The notes beneath the pieces were generated by a model. That model did no database searches, was not told the origin of the DNA, and saw only the letters and a list, made by a program, of their open reading frames with translations. Shown in pieces: positions 32,262-41,324 of a stretch of 64,000 bases of DNA. The DNA is from Paenibacillus xylanexedens (GTDB taxonomy: Bacteria; Bacillota; Bacilli; Paenibacillales; Paenibacillaceae). Location of the stretch: the NCBI RefSeq assembly GCF_017874615.1, contig NZ_JAGIKV010000003.1:62001-126000 (forward strand). Reading direction: 5' to 3'. Both the position numbers and the translations under genes were made by a program. Within the stretch, counting starts at the first letter, position 1. Each line of letters opens with the position of its first letter.

Positions 32262-34064
32262 ATGGAAAAAATACGTACACGTGCTGAAGTAAACCCAGAA
32301 ACGACTTGGGATCTGAAAGACTTGTTTGTAACCGATGTAGAGTGGGAGCAGGAGCTTCGATCACTTCCTCAGGCTGCTGCCCAGATCGAAACGTTCAAAG
32401 GACGTCTGGGCGAAGGCGCTGAACAGTTACTGGCTTGTCTGGATGCACGTGAAGCTTTGCAGGAGCGGATCGGCAAGACGGCTTCTTATGCCCGCTTGAA
32501 GCAGTCAGAGGACAGCACCAATCCGGTGAATATTGAGAATTCAGCCAAGGCAGGAGATATCCTATCGAATCTGTCGTCGTCCTTGTCTTTTGTCAATTCG
32601 GAGATCGTTGATCTGCCGGAGGGAACCGTTGAACGTTACCTTGAAGAACTTCCGGGATTGGAGCCGTATGCGCGCAGTTTGGAGCGTTTGATTCGAGAAA
32701 AAGCACATCGGCTTACGCCTGAGACCGAAAAGGTACTCGCTTCATTAGGAGAGGTACTGGATTCGCCATACCGTATCTATCTGCGCGGTAAACTGGCAGA
32801 CATGACGTTTGACGATGCTCTTGATGGAGAGGACAATAATCGTCCGTTATCCTGGTCATTCTATGAAAATAATTATGAGATGTCGTCTGATACAAAGCTG
32901 CGCCGTTCTGCTTATGCTGCATTCAGCTCGAAATTAAATGATTACAAAAATACGTTTGCAGAAGGTTATGCAACCGAAGTGAAGAAACAGGTTGTTTTAT
33001 CCAGGCTGCGTGGTTACGACGATGTTACAGATATGCTTCTCAGCCCACAGCAAGTGAGCAAAGAGATGTACAATAATATTCTGGATATTATCCAGCAGGA
33101 ACTCGCACCTCATATGCGCAGACTGGCGGCTCTTAAGAAACGTGAGCTGGGTCTGGACAAACTGATGTTTTGTGATCTGAAGGCGCCGCTTGATCCTGAA
33201 TTTAGCCCTGCCATTACATATGATGAGGCGTGCATACTCATTCGAGAAGCACTTGATGTGCTTGGGCCGGAATACGGCGAGATCGTAGAGCGCGCATTCA
33301 GTGATCGCTGGGTGGATTACGCAGATAACGCAGGCAAATCCACAGGGGCATTTTGCTCCTCTATATATGGTTCACACTCCTATATCTTAATTTCATGGGC
33401 AAACAATATGCGCGGAGCATTTACACTTGCCCATGAAGTGGGGCATGCGGGCCACTTCATGCTTGCGGGACGTTACCAACGTCTCACGAATACACGGCCA
33501 TCTCTTTATTTCATTGAGGCACCATCGACGATGAATGAAATGCTGCTGGCCGATCATCTATTGAAGCGTTCCGATAATCCGAGAATGCGTCGCTGGGTCA
33601 TTTTGCAACTGTTGAACACGTATTACCATAACTTCGTTACACATCTGCTGGAAGGTGAATTACAGCGCAGGGTGTATGCACGCGCAACCAAAGATGAGCC
33701 CATTACGGCGAAGGCGTTAAGTCAGCTCAAAGGAGACATCCTTTCCGAATTCTGGGGACCTGATCTGGTAATTGATGAAGGGGCCAAGCTCACGTGGATG
33801 AGACAACCTCATTATTATATGGGACTATATCCATATACCTATGCAGCAGGCTTGACGGCTTCCACAGCGGCAGCACAGCAGATTCGGGAAGAAGGACAGC
33901 CTGCGGTAGATCGCTGGCTTGATGCACTCAAAGCTGGTGGAAGTCTCACCCCACAGGAGTTAATGAAGCTTGCGGGTGTGGATATGTCCGGACCTGAGCC
34001 GATTCGCTCTGCGGTTGCTTATGTCGGCAGTCTGGTCGACGAACTTGAACGTCTGTATTCCTGA
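32262..34064 (+). CDS. pepF: Oligoendopeptidase F (M3 family)
   Basis: A 600-aa cytoplasmic zinc peptidase that cleaves medium-size peptides. The N-terminal opening TWDLKDLFVTDVEWEQEL is typical of PepF. The zinc site is AHEVGHAGH (His391, Glu392, His395), with the downstream Glu ligand region EAPSTMNEMLL, and the C-terminal PHYYMGLYPYTYAAGLTAS is diagnostic for the family. AAGGAGG lies upstream of the ATG. Full length; terminator follows. Confidence 0.94.
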   Translation: MEKIRTRAEVNPETTWDLKDLFVTDVEWEQELRSLPQAAAQIETFKGRLGEGAEQLLACLDAREALQERIGKTASYARLKQSEDSTNPVNIENSAKAGDILSNLSSSLSFVNSEIVDLPEGTVERYLEELPGLEPYARSLERLIREKAHRLTPETEKVLASLGEVLDSPYRIYLRGKLADMTFDDALDGEDNNRPLSWSFYENNYEMSSDTKLRRSAYAAFSSKLNDYKNTFAEGYATEVKKQVVLSRLRGYDDVTDMLLSPQQVSKEMYNNILDIIQQELAPHMRRLAALKKRELGLDKLMFCDLKAPLDPEFSPAITYDEACILIREALDVLGPEYGEIVERAFSDRWVDYADNAGKSTGAFCSSIYGSHSYILISWANNMRGAFTLAHEVGHAGHFMLAGRYQRLTNTRPSLYFIEAPSTMNEMLLADHLLKRSDNPRMRRWVILQLLNTYYHNFVTHLLEGELQRRVYARATKDEPITAKALSQLKGDILSEFWGPDLVIDEGAKLTWMRQPHYYMGLYPYTYAAGLTASTAAAQQIREEGQPAVDRWLDALKAGGSLTPQELMKLAGVDMSGPEPIRSAVAYVGSLVDELERLYS

Positions 34065-34108
34065 TCTGGTTCATATAGTATATGGACAAGGCAGAACGGG
34101 TTGTCTGC

Positions 34109-34150
34109 ATGCACCGCCTTCCTTGCGTGGGGGCGGTGCATCTTATTTTT
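34109..34150 (+). terminator. Rho-independent terminator after pepF
   Basis: A 10-bp perfect stem ATGCACCGCC/GGCGGTGCAT followed by a T-rich tail. Confidence 0.82.
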
Positions 34151-34174
34151 GCAAGGGGAAAGGAACGATGATGA

Positions 34175-34690
34175 ATGGCGTTAACGAGCGTGTCCTCATC
34201 GATGGGCCGATTAAGCGTAGACGGCTTTGGTGTGTTTGACGACATGAATGGAGTACCGGGTTTTGAAGGCAATCAAGGTGGTTTTTTTTCGGGATTTAAT
34301 GAGTTTGCTACAATGAATGCATTTGCTTCGATTTTCATTGGCGGCATATTTCTCATCATTGCGGGAGTTATTGTTTTTGTTATAATTTCAGGGGTACGCA
34401 CGTGGTCATCGAATAACGCAGCGGCCTTGTTAACCCTGCACTCAACGGTGGTGGCCAAACGAACGGAAGTCTCAGGTGGCAGCGGCGATAGCAGTGCGAC
34501 TACCCGGTATTATGTTACATTTGAATTCGACAATGGGGAGCGCACTGAACTAATTGTTGGCGGAAACCATTATGGCATGATGGTGGAAAATGATCGAGGG
34601 ATGCTGACGTATCAGGGGACACGTTTCAAGCATTTTGAGAGAGATGTACAACCCCAGTCGGGGGTAAGCAAAGGTCAATTTTATACGTGA
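34175..34690 (+). CDS. DUF2500 membrane protein
   Basis: A 171-aa protein with a Gly/Phe-rich N-terminus (to about 42), one transmembrane helix (about 50-72, IFIGGIFLIIAGVIVFVIIS), and a DUF2500-type soluble domain: VVAKRTEVSGG, YYVTFEFDNGERTELIV, GMLTYQGTRFKHFER. The family has no known function. AAAGGA precedes ATG 34175; later in-frame starts in the Gly-rich region are possible. Confidence 0.82.
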   Translation: MALTSVSSSMGRLSVDGFGVFDDMNGVPGFEGNQGGFFSGFNEFATMNAFASIFIGGIFLIIAGVIVFVIISGVRTWSSNNAAALLTLHSTVVAKRTEVSGGSGDSSATTRYYVTFEFDNGERTELIVGGNHYGMMVENDRGMLTYQGTRFKHFERDVQPQSGVSKGQFYT

Positions 34691-34699
34691 AAAAAGAAC

Positions 34700-34735
34700 T
34701 GCGGCTCCTCCCAGGTGGGAGAGAGTCGTTTTTGG
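34700..34735 (+). terminator. Probable rho-independent terminator
   Basis: An imperfect stem GCGGCTCCTCCCA/TGGGAGAGAGTCGT with T5. Confidence 0.6.
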
Positions 34736-34766
34736 TATACCCAAAAGAAAGAAAAACCGAAGGGTA

Positions 34767-34780
34767 TTCAAACGCTTACA
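34767..34780. promoter_or_regulatory. Candidate catabolite-responsive element (cre) upstream of rhaB
   Basis: The site TTCAAACGCTTACA matches the CcpA cre pattern TGWNANCGNTNWCA with two mismatches, both in the left half. It lies about 145 bp before the rhamnulokinase start, suggesting glucose repression. Confidence 0.45.
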
Positions 34781-34925
34781 ATGGTGATATACTCGTTAAA
34801 TAAAGTTAAACAGTATTAAACAAAAACAAACAAACAATAAATACAGAATAAAGTACAGGGTTACGGACTGAATCAAGGGATACCGTTTGGAAAATAGGAT
34901 GGGTTCGAAAGGTTGGTGAAGCGCG

Positions 34926-36419
34926 GTGAGTGTGCTGGCTTATGATTTGGGCGCTGGGAGCGGGAGAGCGTTACTGGGACATCTGAATGATCGAGGGATC
35001 GAAACGAGCGAAATCCATCGGTTCAAGAATGAACCAGTGAAGGTTGGCGAGCGGATGCACTGGGATATTCTGCGATTACATCATGAATTGTTGCAAGGAC
35101 TTACCCTTGTGAAGCAGCAAGGGGAACAGCCGGAGAGCCTGGGGATCGATTCCTGGGGCGTTGATTTTGGTTTGCTTGGCAGTAATGGTGAGTTGCTTGG
35201 TAACCCGTATCATTACCGTGATACACAGTTTAACGGCATGATGGATCAGGTACGCCAAGAGCTGAGCTCTCAGCGAATCTTCGAACGTACAGGGATACAG
35301 TTTCTTGGCTTTAATACCCTGTATCAATTGGCGACGCTTCAACGCAGCGGTTCCCCGTTACTTCATGAAGCAGAGCGTTTTCTCATGATTCCGGACTTGC
35401 TACGTTATTTCCTGACAGGGGAAGCGGTGAATGAGTTCACCAATGCAACCACAACACAATTATACAATCCATCAGCGGGGCAGTGGGATAGTGAGTTGCT
35501 GGCGCATATTCGTATTTCGGAGAAACTGTTTGGTGAAGCCGTGCTGCCAGGTACCCGTGTTGGACAATTGCGAAGCAGTATCTGTAACGATCTGGGATTG
35601 TCCCCGATCCCCGTGATTGCTGTTGCGGAGCATGATACGGGTTCAGCCGTTGTGGCTGTTCCTGCAACGGAACGTTCATTTGCTTATCTGAGTTGTGGAA
35701 CCTGGTCCCTGATGGGTACGGAGATAGATCATCCTGCGATAAGTAGCCAGAGTCTGGCCTTGAACTTCACGAATGAAGGCGGGGCGGGCGGAACATTCCG
35801 TCTGCTGAAGAACATTATGGGTTTATGGATTTTGCAGGAAAGCATGCGGGAGTGGGACCGCCAAGGGCAGGGAATTAGCTATGATGCGTTATTGGCGCAG
35901 GCGGAACAGGCACCTCCATTTGCCAGTTTGTTTGATCCCGATGATGAACTGTTCATGCCAGCAGGAGATATGACGACGCGTATACGTCAGTATTGCCGTG
36001 ATACAGGGCAAGTGGTACCAGAGGAACAGGGGGCTATTGCCCGGGCAATTCTGGAGAGTCTGGCATTGAAGTATAGAAGAGTTCTGGAATGGACGGAGCA
36101 ATTGTCGGGTCAGGCGTTCAACGGATTGCATATGGTCGGTGGAGGCATCCAGAACCGCCTGTTATGTCAGTGGACTGCAAATTCCATTGGTAAGCCGGTA
36201 TGGGCAGGTCCAGCAGAGGGAAGTGCCATCGGAAATATGGCTGTGCAATGGATAGCGAGCGGAGCTTTTAAAGATATCTGGGAAGCTCGTAAGGCCATTC
36301 GTGATTCATTTCCGGTAACTGCGTATGAACCGCAGGACAGGTCAATCTGGGAAGATGCTTATGGCAGATTTCTGCGTGTGACGGCTTCATCTAATTCACA
36401 AGCGGGGAGTGAGGTGTAA
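34926..36419 (+). CDS. rhaB: Rhamnulokinase (FGGY carbohydrate kinase)
   Basis: A 497-aa kinase that phosphorylates L-rhamnulose at O1. It has the ATP-grasping N-terminal YDLGAGSGRALLG, the substrate-site LGIDSWGVDFGLL ... YRD, the TNATTTQLYNP segment, EHDTGSAVVAVPA and the C-terminal HMVGGGIQNRLLCQWTAN; together these point to RhaB rather than xylulo- or glycerol kinase. It starts at GTG 34926. The other rhamnose genes (rhaA, rhaD, rhaM) are not in the window. DeoR and lutABC genes follow on the same strand. Confidence 0.88.
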   Translation: MSVLAYDLGAGSGRALLGHLNDRGIETSEIHRFKNEPVKVGERMHWDILRLHHELLQGLTLVKQQGEQPESLGIDSWGVDFGLLGSNGELLGNPYHYRDTQFNGMMDQVRQELSSQRIFERTGIQFLGFNTLYQLATLQRSGSPLLHEAERFLMIPDLLRYFLTGEAVNEFTNATTTQLYNPSAGQWDSELLAHIRISEKLFGEAVLPGTRVGQLRSSICNDLGLSPIPVIAVAEHDTGSAVVAVPATERSFAYLSCGTWSLMGTEIDHPAISSQSLALNFTNEGGAGGTFRLLKNIMGLWILQESMREWDRQGQGISYDALLAQAEQAPPFASLFDPDDELFMPAGDMTTRIRQYCRDTGQVVPEEQGAIARAILESLALKYRRVLEWTEQLSGQAFNGLHMVGGGIQNRLLCQWTANSIGKPVWAGPAEGSAIGNMAVQWIASGAFKDIWEARKAIRDSFPVTAYEPQDRSIWEDAYGRFLRVTASSNSQAGSEV

Positions 36420-36420
36420 C

Positions 36421-37182
36421 ATGCTGGCAGCCGAGCGGTATGACCGAATTGTGGAGATGGTGAATGTAAAGGGCAGTATGCGTGTATCCGAGCTTAGTGA
36501 GCGCTGCCGGGTGACGGAGGAAACCATCCGGCGGGATTTGGATCGGCTGGAACAGGCAGGCCGACTGCGCCGATCTCACGGTGGTGCAGTGAGTGTGAAG
36601 GAAGATCAACCGGAGATTCCTTACCGGATCAGGGAGACAACCCATGCGGAAGAGAAAAAGCGGATTGCACAAGCGGCTCTGGCGATGATTAATCCGGGTG
36701 ATCGCATTCTGTTGGATGCGAGCACAACGGCAGGTTATATGGCAGCGAATATGCCGGATTTCCCGCTGACGGTCTTAACCAACTCGATCCAAATCGCAAC
36801 TGAACTCAGCAGCCGTGACAAGGTTGAGGTCATCTCAACAGGGGGCCAGCTGGCATCTCGCTCGTTGTCTTTTGTTGGGCCGCTCGCGGAGCGTTCTTTG
36901 GAAACGTATCACGTGGATAAAATGTTCATGTCGTGCAAAGGTGTACATCTCGAAGGTGGCGGAATCAGTGAGTCCAATGAACTCCAGGCAAGGCTGAAGC
37001 AGAAGATGGTTGGCATATCCGATCAGGTCATCTTACTTGCAGATGCCAGTAAATTTGGTGTTCGTGCTTTTGCCCGAGTATCCGGGTTAAATGCAGTCCA
37101 TATGATCGTTACCAATCAGCCATTGGAGGCTGAACAGACAGAACGTTTGAGCGGATACGATATTGGTATCATCACGGTTTAA
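36421..37182 (+). CDS. DeoR-family transcriptional regulator (copy 2)
   Basis: A 253-aa DeoR repressor, paralogous to the one at 23835 (for example both carry ETIRRDL, LEQAGRLRRSHGGAVSV, LSFVGPLAERSL and ISESNELQA). It begins 1 bp after the rhaB stop, with GAGGTG upstream of ATG 36421, so it is translated from the same message as rhaB. It is probably the rhamnose-pathway regulator. In the DNA-recognition helix copy 1 has CGVTEET and copy 2 has CRVTEET; the rest is identical, so the two may recognise similar operators. Confidence 0.92.
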   Translation: MLAAERYDRIVEMVNVKGSMRVSELSERCRVTEETIRRDLDRLEQAGRLRRSHGGAVSVKEDQPEIPYRIRETTHAEEKKRIAQAALAMINPGDRILLDASTTAGYMAANMPDFPLTVLTNSIQIATELSSRDKVEVISTGGQLASRSLSFVGPLAERSLETYHVDKMFMSCKGVHLEGGGISESNELQARLKQKMVGISDQVILLADASKFGVRAFARVSGLNAVHMIVTNQPLEAEQTERLSGYDIGIITV

Positions 37183-37204
37183 TCTTTCAGATTTTATCTA
37201 TATA

Positions 37205-37248
37205 AATTGAACTAAACATTTACACGAAACGGAGTGTCCAGTGTAAAT
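37205..37248. repeat. Partial copy of the dispersed repeat leader, with hairpin
   Basis: GAACTAAACATTTACACGA matches the leader of repeat copy 2 near 31975. Here ATTTACAC (37218-37225) and GTGTAAAT (37241-37248) form a hairpin. It lies in the 113-bp gap between the DeoR gene and lutA. Confidence 0.55.
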
Positions 37249-37295
37249 ATTCTTAGTTAATTCATCTACTAATCAGTTAATAGGAGCGTGTAATT

Positions 37296-38024
37296 ATGAA
37301 GGTCTCCTTATTCATTACCTGCCTCAGCGATGCCATCTATCCCCGAGTAGGGGAGGCCATGGTCAGATTGCTCGCCGCTCATGGCGTTCGGCTGGATTTT
37401 CCGCCAGTGCAGACCTGCTGCGGTCAGCCTTCCTACAATAGCGGGTACTGGGATGAGACTCGGGTAGCGGCCAAAACTATTCTTGAAGCATTTGACGACA
37501 GTGATTTTGTGGTATGTCCTTCGGGATCGTGTACGTATATGATTCATCATTATCCCGAGCTGTTCGCGGATGAACCAGTATGGTTAGAGAAGGCAAAACG
37601 ATTGGAAGCCAAAGCCTATGAGTTTACTCAATTCCTTGTTCAGGTACTCGGGATAACCGATCTGGGCGCACATTTTCCGCACAAAGTAACCTATCATCCA
37701 TCCTGCCACGGCAGCCGTCTGCTGGGTGTAAAGGATGAGCCGATGGCGCTGCTCTCTCAGGTGAAAGGACTGGAATTGGTTCCACTTCCTTTCGCTGAGG
37801 ATTGCTGCGGGTTCGGGGGTACGTTTGCCATTAAAATGTCCGATATTTCAGGAGCGATGGTGACGGAGAAGGTCGATCATATCAAAGAGACACAAGCCGA
37901 AGTATTGGTGGGGCTGGACATGGCCTGTCTGATGAATATCGCAGGTAATCTGCGTTATCGGAATGAACCGGTGCGTGTAATGCATTTGGCGGAACTACTA
38001 TATGAGGGGGTGCGAACAGGATGA
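37296..38024 (+). CDS. lutA: L-lactate utilisation protein LutA (Fe-S oxidoreductase subunit)
   Basis: A 242-aa soluble subunit of the iron-sulfur complex that oxidises L-lactate to pyruvate. It carries two CCG domains: QTCCGQPSYNSGYWDE and DCCGFGGTFAIK, with the conserved HPSCHGSRLL between them. AGGAGCG precedes the ATG. It overlaps lutB by 4 bp (ATGA), a sign of coupled translation. Confidence 0.94.
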   Translation: MKVSLFITCLSDAIYPRVGEAMVRLLAAHGVRLDFPPVQTCCGQPSYNSGYWDETRVAAKTILEAFDDSDFVVCPSGSCTYMIHHYPELFADEPVWLEKAKRLEAKAYEFTQFLVQVLGITDLGAHFPHKVTYHPSCHGSRLLGVKDEPMALLSQVKGLELVPLPFAEDCCGFGGTFAIKMSDISGAMVTEKVDHIKETQAEVLVGLDMACLMNIAGNLRYRNEPVRVMHLAELLYEGVRTG

Positions 38025-39541
38025 GCCAACCGGGAGTCATGGATACTACGGTCAAAGAACGTGCCGGACTGGCCTTGAATGATGATTTTCTGCGTAAAGC
38101 GGTCAAATTCACGACAGAACGATTGCGTAACGGGAAGAAGTCTGCCTCAGAAGAACATGGAAATTGGGATGAATGGCGGGAACGTGGCCGTCAGATTCGT
38201 TTGCATACGATTGCGTATCTGGATTATTATCTGAATGAATTTGTGAATAACGCCCGTGCGAACGGGGTTCATATTCATTTTGCAGATACATCGGTGGAAG
38301 CAGCGGCGATTGCGCTGGATATTGCGGCGCACAAGCAGGCTTCTACGGTGGTGAAGTCCAAATCGATGGTGTCGGAGGAAGTACATCTGAATCATGTGTT
38401 GGAGTCGGCGGGCATTGAAGCCATCGAGACTGACCTGGGTGAATATATCATTCAGTTGGCGGGCGAAGCCCCATCTCATATTGTCATTCCAGCGATCCAT
38501 AAGAACCGCTACCAGATTGCAGAGTTGTTAACGAAGGAAGCGGGTGAAATTCTGGAGCCGGACACAACGGTACTTGCCGGATTTGTACGCAAAAAGTTGC
38601 GCGAGAAGTTCCTCGAAGCAGATATCGGCATGACCGGCTGCAATTTTGCGATTGCAGAGACGGGTTCCATGGTTTTGTTTGAAAATGAAGGTAATGCCCG
38701 TATGGTATCTACTGTTCCAAAAACGCAGATTACACTGATGGGCATGGAGCGGATTATCCCGTCGTGGACAGATCTGGAGGTCATGGCAACCTTGTTGCCA
38801 CGCTCTGCAACAGGTCAGAAACTAACGATGTACATGTCAGGCATCACAGGTCCTCGCCGTACAGCGGATGCCGATGGACCGGATGAAATGCACATTATTA
38901 TCGTGGACAACGGTCGATCCTTACAGCTCGGTGATCCTGAATTCCAGGAGTTGCTGAATTGTATTCGCTGTGGTGCTTGTCTGAATGCTTGCCCGGTATA
39001 TCGTCATATTGGAGGTCATGCCTATGGCGGAACCTATAGTGGTCCGATTGGCGCGGTACTGACACCTGCACTCAATGGCAACATTGATGAATGGAACGAT
39101 ATTGCGGGTGCTTCGAGTCTGTGCGGAGCCTGTTATGAAGCATGCCCAGTTAAAATTCCATTGCATGATATGCTCGTTTATCTACGTAGGCGTAAAGTGG
39201 AAGACGGCCATGGAAACAAAATGGAAAGCATGGGTATGAAGGGATTTGCCGCCGTTGTTTCCAATTCCAAACGTTTCAGTGCGGCCATACGTCTGGGACA
39301 GATCGGGCAGAAGGCAGTTGTACGCAACAACGGCATTACTCTCAAGTTGGGTCCACTCAAAGGCTGGAACAAGTATCGGGTTGCGCCAAGCCTCGCCAAG
39401 AAATCCTTCCGGCAGCAATGGAACAAGCTGGATCAGGAACTGAACCAGGAGCAACCGGCCATGGATCCTTCCGTTCGCAGCCGCATGGAGCAGATTATTC
39501 GTGAGCGAGAAGAAGGGGAGGGTACTAAGCATGGTTACTGA
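38021..39541 (+). CDS. lutB: L-lactate utilisation protein LutB (Fe-S subunit)
   Basis: A 506-aa subunit with a LUD-type N-terminal domain (about 60-310, GCNFAIAETGSMVLFENEGNARMVS) and a ferredoxin-like region with two 4Fe-4S motifs: CIRCGACLNACPVY and CGACYEACPVKIP. The C-terminal tail is helical. Full length for LutB. Overlaps lutA by 4 bp and lutC by 11 bp. Confidence 0.94.
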   Translation: MSQPGVMDTTVKERAGLALNDDFLRKAVKFTTERLRNGKKSASEEHGNWDEWRERGRQIRLHTIAYLDYYLNEFVNNARANGVHIHFADTSVEAAAIALDIAAHKQASTVVKSKSMVSEEVHLNHVLESAGIEAIETDLGEYIIQLAGEAPSHIVIPAIHKNRYQIAELLTKEAGEILEPDTTVLAGFVRKKLREKFLEADIGMTGCNFAIAETGSMVLFENEGNARMVSTVPKTQITLMGMERIIPSWTDLEVMATLLPRSATGQKLTMYMSGITGPRRTADADGPDEMHIIIVDNGRSLQLGDPEFQELLNCIRCGACLNACPVYRHIGGHAYGGTYSGPIGAVLTPALNGNIDEWNDIAGASSLCGACYEACPVKIPLHDMLVYLRRRKVEDGHGNKMESMGMKGFAAVVSNSKRFSAAIRLGQIGQKAVVRNNGITLKLGPLKGWNKYRVAPSLAKKSFRQQWNKLDQELNQEQPAMDPSVRSRMEQIIREREEGEGTKHGY

Positions 39542-40256
39542 ACATCAGCAATGGCTTGCACAATTGGAGAAGAAGTCCATTGAGAAACAGGAGCAGTTCA
39601 TGAATGACATTGCTTCGAAATTGAGGAGACCAAGGCAACGCCATGCGCCGACCCAACCCTTTCGGGGAGCACCCGACTTTTGGACTGAACTGGAATGGGA
39701 TGAAGAGAAGCGTATCCAAGCATTTACCGATAACTTTGTGAGTGTAGGCGCACACATTGCCCGGGTTCAGAACATGGAAGAAGTATCTCAATTTATAGCC
39801 AACAAATCTCATGAACTGAGTGCCAGGTATATCATTCGCCAGAATGAACAGGCGTTACAGGAACTCGGATTGGAAGAGCAGCTTCCGGACGTACAGATCT
39901 CAGTGTGGAATAGTCAGGCGGATGAGAACTGGAAGGCTCGGGCAGCTGAGGCTGATATCGGTGTGGTCATGGCGGATTATGCAACAGCATACACAGGCTC
40001 AGTCACTGTACTTTCTTCACCGGAAAAAGGTCGTTCAGTCAGTCTCTTACCTACGGTACTCATCATCATTATTCCAGTAGATCGACTGTACACCAGACTG
40101 GGTGAGACGCTGGATCGATTTGACGAAGCGGGAAGAGAGAATCTTCCCGCAGGCATTCACTTTATTTCAGGGCCAAGCCGATCTTCCGATATTGAAAATG
40201 ATTTAACCATTGGAGTACACGGACCAGGCATTGTATATGGTTTAATTATGGGTTAA
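39531..40256 (+). CDS. lutC: L-lactate utilisation protein LutC
   Basis: A 241-aa LUD-domain subunit of the lactate oxidation complex. The segments ADIGVVMADYATAYTGSVTV, SLLPTVLIIIIPVDRL and FISGPSRSSDIENDLTIGVHGPG are the family's signatures. ATG 39531 lies inside the end of lutB and follows GGGGAGGG; the frame extends to 39501 but that part overlaps lutB deeply. With rhaB upstream, lactate formed from rhamnose-derived lactaldehyde may be the in vivo source (inference). Confidence 0.94.
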   Translation: MVTEHQQWLAQLEKKSIEKQEQFMNDIASKLRRPRQRHAPTQPFRGAPDFWTELEWDEEKRIQAFTDNFVSVGAHIARVQNMEEVSQFIANKSHELSARYIIRQNEQALQELGLEEQLPDVQISVWNSQADENWKARAAEADIGVVMADYATAYTGSVTVLSSPEKGRSVSLLPTVLIIIIPVDRLYTRLGETLDRFDEAGRENLPAGIHFISGPSRSSDIENDLTIGVHGPGIVYGLIMG

Positions 40257-40293
40257 CGATGTGTTGAGCGTGATAGCGCATCATGATTTTGAT

Positions 40294-40337
40294 AACTGTC
40301 CGAGATGCAGTGTTTGACTGCTGAGGACAGTTTTTTG
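40294..40337 (+). terminator. Rho-independent terminator after lutABC
   Basis: Stem AACTGTCC/GGACAGTT followed by T6. Confidence 0.82.
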
Positions 40338-40470
40338 TTCACGATTTATAGTTAAAAGCTATTAAAATTATATTAATTATATATTTCACCTATTAATGAT
40401 GGGGGTGTATAATCCATCTCAAGAGAGAATTCATATGAGATACAAAAGATAAAGAGGAGGATGAATACAG

Positions 40471-41025
40471 ATGAGTATATTTTCTTACCAAGTTCCGTTT
40501 ATGGATAGACACAAGGGTGATTTTTCTGCTTTTAAAGGGAAGGTGCTACTTATTGTGAATACAGCAAGCCGGTGTGGCTACTCCCGCCAATTCAATGAAC
40601 TTCAGCAGATGTATGAGAACTATCGTGATCAGGGGCTGGAAATTCTGGCGTTCCCGTGCAACCAGTTTAACGACAAAGAACCTGGGAGTAACACGGAAAT
40701 AGCCGAGTATTGCAGAAGTCAGTTCCAGATATCCTTTCCGATTTTGGAGAAGGTTGAGGTCGTTGGGCAATCGATGCATCCTGTGTTCCGTTATCTGATT
40801 GAAGAAGCGCCATTTCAAGGTTATGATCTGGCCACAAAGGAAGGAGAGTGGATGGACACCTTTGTGAAGGAAAAGTATCCAGAGTTGTACCAAGGAGACG
40901 GAATCAAATGGAATTTCACCAAATTCCTGATTGACCGTAATGGGGACGTCCATGGCCGTTATGAAACGACAATAGCTCCATTAGAGATGGAGTCGGTTAT
41001 CCAGAATTTGTTAAAGAAATCATAG
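40471..41025 (+). CDS. Glutathione peroxidase family protein (thiol peroxidase)
   Basis: A 184-aa thioredoxin-fold peroxidase with Cys in place of selenocysteine: NTASRCGYSRQF (Cys35), the Gln of FPCNQF, and the Trp of IKWNFTKFLIDRNG complete the catalytic triad. Bacterial members reduce hydroperoxides with thioredoxin. It is about 20 residues longer than the usual 160 because of an extra segment (about 119-143, KEGEWMDTFVKEKYPELY) before the WNF motif. AGAGGAGG precedes the ATG. Confidence 0.92.
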   Translation: MSIFSYQVPFMDRHKGDFSAFKGKVLLIVNTASRCGYSRQFNELQQMYENYRDQGLEILAFPCNQFNDKEPGSNTEIAEYCRSQFQISFPILEKVEVVGQSMHPVFRYLIEEAPFQGYDLATKEGEWMDTFVKEKYPELYQGDGIKWNFTKFLIDRNGDVHGRYETTIAPLEMESVIQNLLKKS

Positions 41026-41139
41026 GTATATCGCAATCCCTGTCCTGAGGTCCTATGACTTTGGGACTGTTGAAGATTAGAACTGGAAATGTTAGGGTAA
41101 AAGAAGATAACGAAGTGCTCCATTTTTTTTAATCAAAAA

Positions 41140-41162
41140 TGACCAATATACCATTCCGGTCA
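41140..41162. promoter_or_regulatory. Possible operator in the P450 promoter region
   Basis: An imperfect inverted pair TGACC...GGTCA (23 bp overall) lies in the 299-bp gap before the P450 gene. Bacillus CYP102 genes are controlled by TetR-type repressors bound to palindromes, but no such repressor gene is adjacent here. No other element is convincing in 41026-41324. Confidence 0.25.
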
Positions 41163-41324
41163 GTTAGTTCTTTGATGGTTTTATCGTTATCTGGATGAAA
41201 TATGAAAATGTGCAAAAAATAACTTGAATCTGTTGATCTGAAGAGTAAGTGTAATCGCGTCTGTAAATCAAGTCATTATTTTTTAGTTGTAGAACTCTTA
41301 ACTTGGAAAGAAGGAGTGAGTGTC

